64,000 nucleotides of DNA from Aphelocoma coerulescens (Eukaryota; Chordata; Aves; Passeriformes; Corvidae), in assembly GCF_041296385.1 (NCBI RefSeq), contig NC_091014.1:54950078-55014077 (forward strand). Direction: 5' to 3'. Within the stretch, counting starts at the first letter, position 1. Each line of letters begins with the position of its first letter. Shown here one piece after another: positions 42,323 through 55,910 of this stretch. The notes beneath the pieces were generated by a model that did not search any database, had not been told where the DNA came from, and saw nothing but the letters and a program-made list of their open reading frames with translations. Position numbers and translations under genes: made by a program.

Positions 42323-45300
42323 TTGCTGTTGAAATGTGGTGGCTGAGGGATCAGAGGAACATCCAGAAGAGAAGTGAGAGAAGCAATTAGAGGTAACGAG
42401 TTCCAGTTCATTGAAGCATTCTGTTGATCTACATTTTACAGTGGTATTGAGTGGACACCCGAGTGTAGCTGTCATGAGATAATCCCGATATTTAGGGATT
42501 AGAGCTGCTTGACTGCATTTTGGGCCTTAACTCCCTTTGCTCTCCAGTAAATTTAATTTTGCCAGCAATCTGTTGTAAATTCAGTTTGAAAGATGTGTAT
42601 ACATTTTCCCCAGCATGCTTCCCCCTCCCTCTGCTTCACTTTCTTGCGTGCACCTCCTTTTTTCCGGGTCAAATTAGAGATGTTTGTCAGGGCCAAGTCC
42701 AGTGATGGCAGGGGCTGTATGAAACAGTCCTCACCAGTCCTGGACCATGCCACCATCCTGACCCTGCAGTGTTCCTTGTCAGGGCTCTGCCAAGTTGTCC
42801 TGCTGAGCTGTGCCTGGGTACCTCTCCTGCAGGAAAGCTTTGCTGAGAAATGCCACATATTCTTCTGGGTTTGTAACCTGTGTTCTCTGTTCTGGAAGAT
42901 TTCCAGGGTGTTTGTGAACTGTTCCAGTCTCTCTCTTGTTTGGCTTGTCACACATACATACGGCATCTGTCTAAACCACCCCTTCAGCTCTCTTGCTGGA
43001 CCGAAGGAAAGTGACTCCAACTCCTTAGCAGTGATACGACATATTTAAGTGGCCACGAAGAAAGGAAGGTTGTATACAAAAGCCCTCTTGTTTAATGAGC
43101 AGCGTCAGCTGAACTAGAGCTGGATCCAGCATCTGCTTGGGCAGAGCAGGAAACTTTGGCAGCTTTCTGTCAGCTCATGAGGTGCGACATTGATGTTCAA
43201 TCAGCTATACCATTGTGCTGCCACCTAACCTTTGGAGTGTGGGCAGAGGGTACTTGTGATTCACGGTGGTTAGAAAAGAGGTAATGAGATCTTCTACTTG
43301 GATAGGACAGTGGGATTCAGACTGGCATGTTTTTGAAGTGGCTGTGTGTTACTGAGGCTGTTGCTTATGTTTGCCTTTATCTAGGAGAGTTTGTGGTGCA
43401 GAAGGATTGGATGCTTGCTTCAAAGAGCCTGGAATAGAAGCACTTGTTGCTTTTCTTGTATGACTTTATTGGGTTTTATCTGCTCATAATTGCCTCAGGA
43501 ATAAAGCAGGTATTAGCATAGAGATCAGGAACAAGCTGCAACATTTAAGGGGGAAAAAACCCTCATCATGTCAGCACTTTTCCCTCTGAGTGTACATAGC
43601 TAAATTGCTTTTAATAGGCTAAAGAATCAACCTTATGTGGCTTTTCTGTGTGTCACAAATATCAAAATATGCTCCCCAGGGGCCTTTGAGGCCTTGGGAT
43701 CTGGATCCAGCTCAGGTTTCTTCAAGGGACTGGAGCATTGTGCTCTTTTAATGGAGACTTTCTGCACAGCTTTCCCACTGCTATTTCTGTAGGAGATTCT
43801 TGCAGGCATTTGGGTTGGTTGTCACCGTTGAGGGTGATGCCCAGGAAGAAAATTCCACCAAGGCATCACTAAAAAGCCTTGATTTTGTGCCGTGTGGGCT
43901 GAGGGCAGGCTCTAGCTGGGATCCTGGTGCTATAATTTGCTGCTTGTGGTTGCTGTTCTCTTGCCCGGATAGGGGTGGGAAGGTTGCCCTTCCTCCAGCC
44001 TGCTCACTGACCTCAGGCGGTGAGGGGGGGGGAAGGCCAGGCTCTGCCCTGCTGCAGGGCTGGGCACCTTCTGCCTGGCTCCCCTGACCTGCAGGCAGAG
44101 TAGCCAAGCATGACTCTGAGCAGCTCCTATGAGAGATCGTGCTTCTGAGCTATCTCTGTCTGGCTCTTTGATTTTATTCTGTTCTGTGGCTTTGCTTCCT
44201 TTTTGTGGGAAGAAGAAATGAGGGGAAGTGCAAGCAATGGCTTCTTCATTAGCCTTTGTACTCTGCTGTCCTGGAAAGCAGGTCCATCAGAGGCCTCTTT
44301 CCTACCCTTATTTCATGTTAAAAGCCCTGTGCAGCTTTAGAGCGAAGCTGGACCAGGATGGAGTAGGTTTTGTCGGTGCTTCTCCTTGCCTGTAGGTACC
44401 AATTTTTGAAGCTCAGCTTTGGAGCGACCTGAGGTGGTTCCTGGGATTTAAGACCTCTCTCTCTGAGTGATGCTGCTTCTGCTCCCGTGAGTAGGACCAG
44501 CCACACAGCCTGGGGAGATCCAAAAGGTTCATTCAGGGAAGGAAGCCTGGGCTGTGATGTTGCTGCAGCAGGTGGAACCGTGGGGCACACCGAAGGAAAT
44601 GGGGGCTGGCAGCATGGTACGGGCAGATGTCCTGGGGCTGGTGGCATGTATCAGGGTGGGAAACAGGTGTTTTTGTTATATTGGCCTCAGGAATGATTGG
44701 AATCATGGAGGAAACTGAGGCAATTAAAGTGTTGCCACTGCTGCTGATTTGCAGCAGCAGATCTGAATGTCTCTTGGACAGCCTGCAGGAGAATCCAGCT
44801 GGCTTCTGAAGCACCTGCCCATCCTGTTACTTGTTTTGTCCAGTAGTGGAAGTTGAAGTGTGTGGACATGCAGAATACTCTCAATGCTCTGGTTCTAGGA
44901 AGAGGTGTGCTACTCTGCAGTGGTGCTGGAGTTATGTTTGTCCTGGGTGGTCTGGAACTGCAGGTGCTGCTTCCTCCACACAAAGGGTTGAGGAGACTGA
45001 ATGTGCCAGGGTGAGAACCTGTGCACAGCAGACTGTGACTGGGGAGACTTTAACACGTGGTGCATCCACACTGAAGGGGCCGGGACTCATAGCCAGTAAC
45101 TGCTATTAACTAGGAAAATGTGACAAGAGGACATCATGTGAGGTCACAATTATGTGGTCATAGCTTTTATGTTTTTAGAGATGACTACATCTCCACAAGT
45201 GCAGCAAATGGATGGTGTTCACTGAGGCGCTATTAAACTTAATGGGAGTTTTGTAACCAGTTAAAATGGGTGTAAGGTCAGGTTTTGGACTATGCAGTAT

Positions 45301-47201
45301 TTCATTCCTTCTCTTTCATCTCATGTATGACCCCATATGAATTTACTGCAGATAATCTAAACCTTGCACCGAATACAGACCTATTAATTTTTAATGGTCT
45401 CTTCTACAGTACTCACCACTGTAGTGTGGGTGCTTCACAGGTACTAATGATTTTATTTTTTAGTTTCCTAAGAGGTAGAAAAGGTATACTGTGCCTTATT
45501 GTGGAAATGGGGGATTGAAGTACCTGGTAATAAGACCAGTTTTGCCCACAAACAATTGACACTTAAAGCCTAACTTATTTTTATTTGTATTTTTGATTGT
45601 AGCTGGGGCTTTTTTATTGAGGTGGGGTTTTGGTGATGTTTTAATCCTTGATCTATAGCTCTCTACAACTTCCACTGTGTATATGATGCCTGCTGCTTCC
45701 ATAGACCAATCCTTAAGTGTGTCATGTTGGGCAATTATACAGTGATGTTGTCTTTATCTTAAAGCCCAGAAGAGTACCTTGAATTAAGGAACTTGGTCAG
45801 CATCATAGTGAAATTTTACTTGGAAGATAAGGTTTGAAATCTAACTTTTTAAGTAGAATTGATACTGCTTGTCTGAGACTACAAAACCACATACCTTTGG
45901 GTTTCTGCAGCTGTTTATACTGCTCAGAACACAGCGCTTCCTAGGCTTGAATGAAGCAGGAATTAGGAAAAAATAGCACATAATCCTGATTTGTTGTAAC
46001 ATCCCTGCACGTGAGGAAACACTGGAAGTTGCATGGATAGTTGCTGTTTTTTAATCTGCAGCCCTTGACTTTTGCAGTTGCTATTTTAGGAGAGAATGTA
46101 GCTACTTTGCCTTTCAAGTTAAAAAGCATGTTTTGGTCTGTTAGGAAGCAGAGAGCTGCTGTGTGGACAGCAAAGGCAGGAACCGGCTCCTGACCCGCTC
46201 CCTGCGCTGGCTGCCGTGGGGACTGGCAGCTCCCCCCCTTCCTGGGAACACAGGTCTCAGCGTGGTCACTTGTGGGGTCAGCGAGGAGGAGAGGCATGTT
46301 CTGCTGAGGAGACTTGGTGACACATTAGGGCTGCAAAGCAATCCTGCCACTTGGCATACAGGTGTCTCGGGTGAGAAATATGTGGGTGATCAAGGGCTTG
46401 GTATCGTCTTTTTGTTTGCTGAATAATGAGTCCTTCATGTATCCCATCAGTGCCTGCTTTTTGTTGCTTCTGCATGGGTGTTCAGTTCTGTTCTCCTTAG
46501 CTGAGTAAAGGGGGGGCCAGAATTGTGTTAAGTGGCTGAGGTTCTGTCATCTTCAGAGAGCTGCAGACAACAAGCCTACTTTTGGGCTGGATGCCTGATC
46601 TTACTGCTAGAATTGTCAGACTACAACACTGTAAGTAGTATAAAGCGGTAGGGGAGGAATAAACACCCCATCCCACTGCTTTTTGGAAAGAGGAGATAAA
46701 GACCAGCCTGGCAGTACCTCTGCATATGTTATGGGAATTCTCGTTGCCTTGAAGTGAGGGGAGAAAATGAAGCTAGTGTCCTCTCCAAAACTCACATGAA
46801 TCCAGTGGAGACCTGGCATCTGCTAATGTCACCAGCTGGGTCTAGCAGCTTTTTCCCTATATGACCTTTACACCTAAGCACTTCTTGGAAAAGTCTGACT
46901 TCCTGGGCTGGTTAGATTTCCCTAAGAGTGGTGGTGGTCTGCATGCCAAGTGCCTCATGTGAGAGCTGAGCTGAGAGGTCACAGACAGAGGAGGCAAGGC
47001 CGTCATTTGCGATGGTGGGATGGACTCAGCAGGCGGTGATAGTGGCATTTGGGAATAGTGGTGTCTGTGTGATGGTTAGATGTCAACCATGGGTCAGAAA
47101 ACACTTCAGAGAAGAGAAGGAGAATGTAAAAGGAAATGGACCGACTGTGGATTTTGACTGTCAGATAGAGGGTTACAGTGGAACTTAACTCTGTAGTGTT
47201 T

Positions 47202-47786
47202 CCATCTGTTGTGGTTTAATCCCAGCTGGCAGCTAAGCCCCACACAGCTGCTCACTCCTTCCTGCTGGGATGGGGGAGAGAATTGGAAGACTAAAAGTAA
47301 AAAAAACTTGTGGGTTGAGATAAAGGCAGTTTAACAGGTAAAGCAGAAGCCACACATGCAAGCAAAGCAAGACAAGGAATTCAGTCACCACTTCCCATGG
47401 GCAGTTCAGCCATCCTCACGGAAAGCGGGGCTTCATGATGTGTAATAGTGATTTGGGAAGACAAACTTCACTCTGAATGTCCCCCCTTTCACTTTCTTCC
47501 CTCAGCTCTATATGCTGACCATGATGCCATGTGGTATGGAATATCCTTTGGGTCAGTTGGTGTCAGCTGTCCTGGTTGTATTCCCTCCCAACTTCTTGTG
47601 CATGCTCAGCTTCCTCACTGGTGGGGTGAAGCAGAAAAGGCCTTGACTCTCTGTAAGCACTGCTCAGCAGTAACTAAAACATCCCTGAATTATCAACACT
47701 GTTCCCAGCACAAATCCAAAACACAGCCCCATAACCGCTACTGTGAAGAAAATTAACTCAATGAAAGCCAAAACCAGCATACCATC
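47202..47786 (-). mobile_element. Solo LTR of an avian endogenous retrovirus (ERVL-like) with target duplication
   Basis: A 575-bp LTR at 47207-47781, flanked by the identical 5-mer ccatc at 47202-47206 and 47782-47786. It is recognised as a neoavian LTR family from memory. On the + strand it starts TGTTGTGG and ends CCAGCATA. On the minus strand the promoter-like catatagag element (a decayed TATA box) precedes the R/U5-like half, so the LTR is antisense to RBFOX2. No internal gag, pol or env sequence is present, so it is a recombination remnant with no coding capacity. Five-bp duplications suit ERVL-type integration. The match extends to seven bases if the LTR terminus TG is counted. Confidence 0.88.
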
Positions 47787-50700
47787 TGACCATCCCTTCT
47801 CTAGTGTCCACTTGTGACCTGTCAGTGTTGTTGTGATCGATGTAGATGTGGTGAATGAGGCTAAGGCTAGTATTTGAGTATATATTGTCTGAACACCTGA
47901 TATTTGTCTATATATCTATCTATATATCTATAGATATCTATATATCTATCTGTGTGTGGCTTTGCCAGGAAATTGAAATTATACTCATAATTAGGTCTGG
48001 GTTTTGTGTTTGCTCTGTCCCCTAATTACATCCTTCCAGAAAAGACTTGCTGCATTTCACCATCTTGCCTGATCTCTTCTGGCTTTCAACAAGAATGTCA
48101 TATGGTCAGTGCCAAAAATAAGTTTTATCTGTTGATAAATCACAAATTAACACCACTAAGAATTCTTCATGCTTCATGTTCTGTCTTGAAACGTCTCTGG
48201 CAATAGGTCTGATAACATATCTAAGTTTTATCTCCCTCTTTCAGCCAGACCAATGTATAAGTTCTCCTGGGGATGGTTGTTTCCCATGGGGAAGGTGTTG
48301 ACTTGAATAGATGGAGATGCTGTGAGACTTCTTGTGTGTGTGTTTTCCTCCTATTATTCATTGCCTAAATTGTTGAGTAATAATTCCTCCTTTGCTGGTC
48401 AATGGGTTGATATTTTCATCTTGGGCAGTATCAGGCATTTGTGACTGCTTTTCATGCCAGGAGGAGCATGAGTTGGATTTGCTTCCACCAGGACCCCTTT
48501 AAGGACTAGGAATTCTTTGATGAGTGATTACACTTAAATCTGGACTCTTAGTTGATGGATGTAGATGGAGCATGTCCATGTTTCTTGGGAAGGTTTCCTT
48601 AAATAGACATGACCTTTCTACTGAAAACAGGAAGATAGTTTTTGCTTTTTTTTTCCCCCAGCATGGTATTTGTTTCATTTTTGGACCTCATGATTATTGC
48701 AGGCATTTACCATAGGAGTAGCTCATAGGCTCATGGGGCAGAGTTTGGCAGCTCCATTGGAGTTTTGGTAGGGGTATTGGTTTGCTTTGCAGTGTGGCAT
48801 TTGATATAGCATTGGTTCTATCCTTTCTGTACCAGCCACTCTTTTTCACCTTCGGTGACCTGGTTCTCCTTTCTTATCCTTTCTAGCATCCAAAACTCTG
48901 AGGCATCTCTATGTGCAGAGAAAGACTAGCCAGTCTGTATGTTTTAATATGTAGATGGAGAATGGATAGTGATTCAGTAGATCTGGATCATCCTATGTTC
49001 TTGCTTCTGTTGGGTTTTAGTAGATGTGTGGAATCTGCAGGCAAACTGGAGAGAATGGTCCTGTTACCTCAGAATGAGGAACCCTCTGGCTGCAACTTGA
49101 ATGTGATGACAGTCTGCCTGAAGGAGTGCCTGTCCTTGACCATCCATGGGAAGGGTAGCAGGAGATGGGTGTGTTTCGTTCTCCTGTGCACTGAAATCTT
49201 CCAAGATGCCCGGTGTCAGCTAGTCACTGTTGCTGGCAAGGTGTTAGCAAGCTCTTTTATGAGGTTTGTGTTTAAATAAACATAAAATCTCTGTGCTTGG
49301 GCTCTCATATCTATTGTAAAGTATTCTGTGAAGTTGCTTCTCTTGGATTTGGTTCTTGATAAAGAGATGATGCATATAGTCTGGAAAAGCTTCAGTACAG
49401 TGGACAAACTGACCAGCCCTGCTGGCTCAGTAGTATCAAGTGCTTTGTTTGGCTTGTGTAGTTTACCTGATCCTCAGGGTTAGTCTGAAACAGAAATTTT
49501 ATGTACATTCTCCTGAGCAGTTTCTTATACTGTGTCACCAGTTTCTTGATGCCTGAAATGCTGCAAGTCTGCAATTAAAGATTCTGATGTCTATAAATCT
49601 GATTGGTTCTGGGATTGGCAGTTTTTACTTTTGTTTTTAGGATAGGATTTTAAAGACTATCCCTAAATCTCTGGACCCCTTGGGCAGGAGTAAACATGTG
49701 GCATTGTTCCTCTTCCATGGGTGAATTCCTACCATTGTGAGGCTTTCTCTGCCTCTGACTTCCTGGGCAGGATTTCTGATGATGAACACAGTCACATTAA
49801 GTAGTGGAGAGCTTCTTAATAGGTCACTTCCCAACTTTACTTCCCAGGTAAATATTTTTGTGTCTTGTATGGATTTTCCTGGGGTGCGGAGTCTGTTGGA
49901 TAGTTAGCTTTGCTCTCTGAATGATGTGCTTATATACAGATGGTTATTGCATAGTGTTCGTCACGGAGGCAACTCTCTTCATGAAGTTGCTTGAAAAAAT
50001 TACGGTTGCATTTGAACAGGTGTACTGTGAAAATAAGATTGCAGTAGGAAGGGAGGATGGGATGTGGTTATCACTCATCTCCCAAAGGCTGTTCTGTCCC
50101 AGCGGAGTCAGGGCAGGTGGTCCTGCCTTCCCTGGTGACTCAAGGGGTGCTGTCACGTCTGTTAAATTAGCCCTGGATTGGAGTTGCTGTAAGTGTGTCT
50201 AGTCAAATGCTAATTCAGCATGTTGTGTGTGAAGCTAATTGGCAGGCTAGAAAAAGCAGTGCTGCCTGTAGGAAACTTTATTCTTACCTGAAGAGCTTAA
50301 ACAGTAAAAATGTAAAATGTCCAGTAGGAAAATTTCTTCTTCCTTGCACGGTTAGCAGTGATAACCAAAAGCAAATTTTTCAGTTCTGTGTTCAGAGCCC
50401 TCTGACAGTATTGTCATGGCTTGTGCTTCTGTTTACAGATTTCCCATGTAGCTGAATTAAATTAACAAGACCAGTCAATTCATTGCTGCTGTATTTAAAC
50501 CCCTGGGCAGCAATGAATCTGGCAAGGATGGAGCATCATTTTCATGTGCTGCTTGGAAAGGGAGGATGTACAGCAAAATGAAGTAGTGTTACTGCTTGGG
50601 GGAGGGGTTCACAGTCACGGCTCAGGTGGCAGATGAAGAGAACTGTATAGGTTCCCAGAAGTCTTTTTTGTCCACTGTTTCCAGTGTGGCTCAGTCACTA

Positions 50701-53700
50701 GATAGCATGAGGTTTTTTCTGTCATATATGGGCTAGCCAAAGACTAGTGTATCCACAGTTTGTTCAAGGCAGATAGCATTACAGGAATCAAAACAGATCT
50801 TTTGGTTCCTGTTCACTGATTTAATCCTTTGTTTTTAGCAGTTAAATATCCCTGTATTCTTTAGCCTAGCCTCAGTTATCCTGGATTTGAGCCCTTCTTA
50901 AATCCTTAATTGCACAGTATTCATGTTAGGAAGAAAGGTGGTATGAGGTAATGCAGAGAAATGAAACAAGTCCCCCAGGTCACCTGCAGAGAAGCAGAAA
51001 TCTCAGAGCACTGGGTTCAGTGGGCCATCTTTCATCCCCTAGTTTGAGCTAGGCGGCCTCCTTTATTGCTGCCCCCTCCATCTAAAGGGCGGTCCTTGGA
51101 GGCTCTTTGGAACACATGGTGAGCTGCACACTGCTCTTGCCTTACTCTGCATCAGCTTGCGGTGTTAGCAGAAGGTAGTTTGCAGCATTTTACAGCATCT
51201 TTCCCTAGCACCAGAATTCAAAATTCAAATTAATTACATTTATTGATCTTCTTCCTGTTGTTAGATGTTTCATATTTTCTTTAGGCTTGTGCAAAATACA
51301 TGATGTGGTGGAAAAGGTGCTACAGATTTATCTTTTTTTTTTAATGCCCTCTCCCATGAGTCTGCATAGCTTATGAGACTGGGATTTTAGCTTTGCAGCC
51401 AGTTTGGAACTCTGGGCTTTACTGTGCCATGTTTGCTTCTCTTGTCTGTTTCTTCCCAAGTTTTTTATGTGGAGTTTACAGCTATTGGTGCAGTTTGCAT
51501 AGCAGAAATTGTCCTTTTGTAGCAGCTGGTGAGTGGATGATGGACAGATGATTAAGCTAAACTTTCAAAAGGCTTTTGAAAAAAACCCCTGATAGTATTA
51601 CATTTGTGATTTGCACATGTTGTATCAGTACTACTGGGTTAGGCAGCTTTAGACCACCTGGTGTAGGTTGGTCTGATTGACAACAGCCCTTTGCTCTGGG
51701 CCACCAATCTGTGTGTCTGTGGGGTATTTACCATGGGCACAGCCTCTGTATAGTGACTCCCTATGTTGGGGTGCATGGTGTGAAATCATACCTTGAGGCT
51801 GAGCTGGGGGTAAATAGGTTCTGAAAGAAGTGATCCTTTCTCTCTGTGCTCCATTTGGCTCAGAGTTTCTTTTTCATGATCTCAAAGAAAGTAAGTAATG
51901 CCAAAGAGAAGACTTTAAATCCAGCTGACTCCACTATGGTGGATATGTTGCCTGTGCTGTCCTTTCGGGAGGCAAGGTGATGTCCCGTGCTGGCTGTGCC
52001 CATCTCAGCAGTGCTGACAGCAGCAGTGTGTGGGGTGATGCGTCACGACATTCCCACAGTGCAGCTGCACGTCACTTCTGTCACCTGGTAGTATCTGTAG
52101 CTCCGCAAGGAGAGTCCTTTGCATGTTTAGTACCACCATGCCACTGTCAACCTCTCTCACATCCATACTGCTTTAGAAGTGAGTGGACATCTGCTCCTCG
52201 TGCAGAGGAGGGGGGGGTAAATGTTTGCTCATCCATGGTTTCTCTGATCCAAGTGTTTTCAACTCTGCCTTTGTATTTGATGGCAGGTCCTCCTTCCCCT
52301 TGGCGCGTGTCTGCAACGTGCTCATGTGCCGGCACGCGTGTGCTGCCCTTGAAAACAGACCAAACTTATTAAAATCATTGCTGGTTGCCATGGCAGCTGT
52401 TGTCGCTGTGGGCTAATAGGAAAGGCAATTACTGCTGCATGCTGGGGAGTGTACGGGGAGGCTGTGGGCAGGGGGGTACAGGCGACTGCATGCTGATGAG
52501 TTGTGTGACTGATAGCTTGGATGTCACAGTGAGCAAGCAGCAGAGGAAAGGCAGGAGATACAGTATATCTGGCCAAACCTCATTACAGGGTATTTCCACC
52601 TCCTGGGCAGGCTTGTTGAGAGATTCCCACCCTTCCTTTGATTGTCAGGGGGAATCTCAGGGTTGAGTTTCACATTTTCGGCTGGGCGCAACACAGTGCT
52701 GCTCAGTGACTCTCAGCTGGCCCAGGAAGTGAAACGGAGCTGGAAAACTTTATGCATGTTGAAGATACTCATCTGGTCCTTTTCCTGCTGTTTCCTCCCT
52801 GTGAATATTCCTCTTCAGCTCTTACTTCGCTGTTTCCTGTAGGTTGAATGTCATGATATAAAATAGCTCCAATTTTCTTGGAGCGAGTAGGATCACTTAA
52901 GAAAACTGCTTCTCATAATGAATTTAAAGCTAAAGGGAAATTGCATCCTTCATCTCTGTTCTCTGAATTTGGGCAGCATGTGTCCAAGTAATGCCAGCAC
53001 TGTTTGTGCCAAGTGCAAACACGAAAAGAACAGGGATTGTTTTATAGTGAGGAGCTTGCAGAAAATCAGTAAATTCCTTGAAAGATTTGAGTTGGGGAAG
53101 TAGGTGAGAGCTGTAAATCTTAGGGATATCAGAAACTGCTTTGGCAGTGTTTGACAGAGCACTGCACTCCCAAATTGAAACCCTCCATCCCCTCCAATTT
53201 GTGCTGCTTTCCCTTTCCCTTGTGCTAAGAAATGGCCTGACACCTTGCTGCACAGGAGCTCTTCCAGGAGGCTCTCTTTGTCCATTAAGAGGCACATCAC
53301 ATCAGTTTCTTCTGGCTTATAGAATCTATGATGGTGTCAATGAAGCTAAAACAATGGCTGTCACCCCCTTCAATAGGGAGACAAGTCCCTGGAGGCATGG
53401 AGGAGGTTTCTGGTCCAGACAAATTGAGAAGAATAAAACAATCCTCTTGGAGCAGGCAAAATTGGGACCTTGTCTCAATTTCTCTATTTCGGCCGATTTC
53501 CCAGCAGCTGTTTGCAGTGGCCCTCTGGATCATGCCCCGTTGGGATGGCTGTGGTGACTCACCCGGCTGGGATCGTTTCCGCAGCGTGTGAGAGCCTGGC
53601 TTCCCAGGGAGCCGTGGCACCAGGAAGGGGAAGGTTTCTGGTGCGTTTGATCCCTCAGTGAAGATTATGCTGTGTCTGCTTAATTAGAGACTGCTGCTTT

Positions 53701-55389
53701 CTTTACTGGTGTACTAAATATAAATGGAGGAGCTGGTCTAATATACTTGAAGTTGCAAATGTCAGGAGTCAATAGCTTTATTTTCTTCTCACCAAATCCG
53801 ATTTGGTTTTAAGTACTGCCACTAAATCTAATGATGCAGTAATTCCTGTTTGTTAAAAGGAATGAGGGATTTAGACTGAGACAGACTTCATGCTCTTCTC
53901 CCATCTCTCTCTCATCCCACCTCTGTTTTACAAAGGAAGAGCTACTGGTTTGCAGGTGTTTGTATAGTAAGATCTGAAGGTCAGAAGGTTTGATCTAAAT
54001 ACACTGTGAACTGAGTTTGTATTCAGCTAATATACCGTTGTTAAGGTTTTCTCTTGGCACAGTTTTTGGCACAGATTTTTACATTCCAAGACTGTCACCT
54101 TTGTGACAGTCAGCAGAGTGCCAAAATTTAAAAAAAAAATACAGAAAATGCAGTGAAGATAAAGAAGTTGCTTCTGGAGCCCAGGCTTCATGTTCTGTCT
54201 GGGATTCTTTGTTTGCTGAAATACAGTCTAAGTCCTGGCAGGCCCCAGGGAGATCTGTAATGGGACAGACATCTGTGTTTAAGATGCCTAGCCCTGTTTG
54301 TCTGCTGTGCAGGAAAAGGAATAGGTATCAAATGAGATATTTTTTTCCCCCTACTGAGCACAGTGGACCCAATCTACCTCCATCTGCTTAGCCTTGTACA
54401 GTGCTATTGCAGACGCTGTTTGCTTGAACATGTCTGTGAGCTGTAGCGCAATGCCTGGGAAGTACAACTGATACTGCCGTCCTCTGTGTGAAATGTACGA
54501 TCCCGAATTGGTTGGAAAGTCCTTGAGAGCAGAAACGATGGGGAGAACTCCTCATGGTGAAGTCTGATTCAGTGCTGCTATCAGCAGCAGTGAGGCTCTG
54601 CCTCTTGCTGTCGGCTGCAGTAACTGCTGCTTGTTCATGCCCTGGCCGATCCGGAATGCTTTTGTCCTGACCAGTAGGATAACGTGGGCTACCTTGTCTT
54701 GGGGCAAAGCTGTCTGCTGGGCTGGAGGAGGAGGGAGCATGCTCATTATGTGCTGGAGGCATTTTTGCCGTGTTGCAGCATGTGCTGGGAGATGCATGAT
54801 TGAAAAATGAGAGCACCTAGAACTTTGGCCTGATCTGCCAGGTCTGTTCTGGCCTCAAGACTCGAGGTCTGGCAGAACAGTTTCAGCATTAGATGTCTCT
54901 TTGTGGAATGGGGAGGAAAGAAATCCAGAGATACTTTTTGCCCTTCTTGAGGTTTTCACATTTCTTGATGGTGGCAAGAAGAAATTGTGTTTCTGGAGTG
55001 TGTTGAGTTGTCATCATTTTCTGCATACAGTCTGCATAGAGTAGATGAAAGCTCTCCTGAGTGTTTGTGTGCTCCAGGTCATCATTAGATGTGGCCTGAC
55101 ATGGACTGACCAGCACAGAGGATTTTTTTTTCCAAAAGCTGTTTCCTCTGCTGCGTGATGCAGTGTTGAAGTCAGTAACACCCTATTGCTTTGAAGGTTA
55201 ACATTTTTCATATCCCCAGCACTTGTATATTCTCTTGCCTTATCCCTCTTTCCCCCCCTGCAGCTTTTCCTATTTTTGATAGGCTAGTCTAACACAAACA
55301 TTTCCAGGGACAGAGCAGTGGCTGCGGGAGAATAGCCTTCAACCTCTTCTGCTTTAAGCTTTGGGAGCCGGGCTGATGGAGAGCACATG
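47787..55389 (+). other. RBFOX2: RBFOX2 intron 1, middle part
   Basis: Ordinary intronic sequence with no coding exon, RNA gene or full repeat recognised. It contains an AT microsatellite at 47907 and a local cluster of TGCATG motifs at 51772-52758 (see findings). Confidence 0.7.
47907..47950. repeat. TATC/TATA microsatellite
   Basis: Imperfect (TATATATCTATC) units, about 120 bp past the LTR. Internally palindromic around tatagatatctata. Confidence 0.85.
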
Positions 55390-55910
55390 ACGCTGCCGGT
55401 GGCTTTTCCTTCCCGGCGGGACACAGGGAGCTGTGTGTGCGAGGGGAACAAGCTGTGCTGTGTAGTGTGTCGGCGCTCCGCTCCCGCTGGTGGCGAGGGC
55501 AGGCCGGGCTGCTGCCAGCGTGGCACGGCTCGCCGAGCCGGCGGCTCTCCCGGGCTCCGCGGGGCTCGTCCAGCCGGGTGCCACTCGCGCACCGCCTTCT
55601 GTCCTGACCCCGGACGGGGCGGCTGAAGGCGATTCGAGCGGGCTTCATCTTTCCTCGGCATGGTGTGAGCGAGCGGAGCGCCTGAATTATTCACTGCTCC
55701 TCGGCCTGCTGTTCCTATTGAATTCCCGTGTCGAGGCACCCTGCCAGCACCCGCTGATGAATTCATTGCTGCGCCTGCCCCAGGGGCACCCTGTGTGTTC
55801 GGGGCTGGAGGGGGCGGGGGCGGCCGCCCGCGCCGGGCTCGCCCCGCAGTTGTGTAGCTGCAGGTCGGTGAGCCTGGGTTGCCCTGAAGCCCTTCCATCT
55901 GCAGTGTAGG
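55390..55910. promoter_or_regulatory. Intronic CpG-rich block, candidate alternative promoter
   Basis: Within AT-leaning intron sequence, about 500 bp become GC- and CpG-rich, with GGGGCGG and CGGCCGCC boxes near 55815 and CGGGGCGGC near 55613. Splice-donor-like sites occur at its 3' side (cag|gtcggt near 55862, tag|gtgggc near 55909). RBFOX genes are known to use several first exons, so an alternative start is plausible, but no recognised RBFOX2 N-terminal peptide is encoded here. Long frames on either strand are probably due to GC content. Confidence 0.5.

Larger units (their letters stand above)
36635..47201 (+). other. RBFOX2: RBFOX2 intron 1, first part
   Basis: After the CpG island the sequence becomes ordinary intronic DNA. 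It includes a CR1 tail at 38478, a stem-loop at 39755 and a GT repeat at 42306. No second exon is recognised on the + strand, and open frames of up to about 155 codons (for example around 42.6-43.0 kb on both strands) match no family I know. A long first intron is characteristic of RBFOX genes. Confidence 0.75.

Noticed and set aside
42553..43048. Overlapping 155-codon minus-strand and 151-codon plus-strand frames in RBFOX2 intron 1
   Set aside because: Mutually overlapping on opposite strands, no recognised motif, no clear acceptor/donor. Possible but unsupported.
47448..47756. 102-codon plus-strand frame
   Set aside because: It lies entirely inside the solo LTR, on the strand opposite to the LTR's orientation, so it is not a gene.
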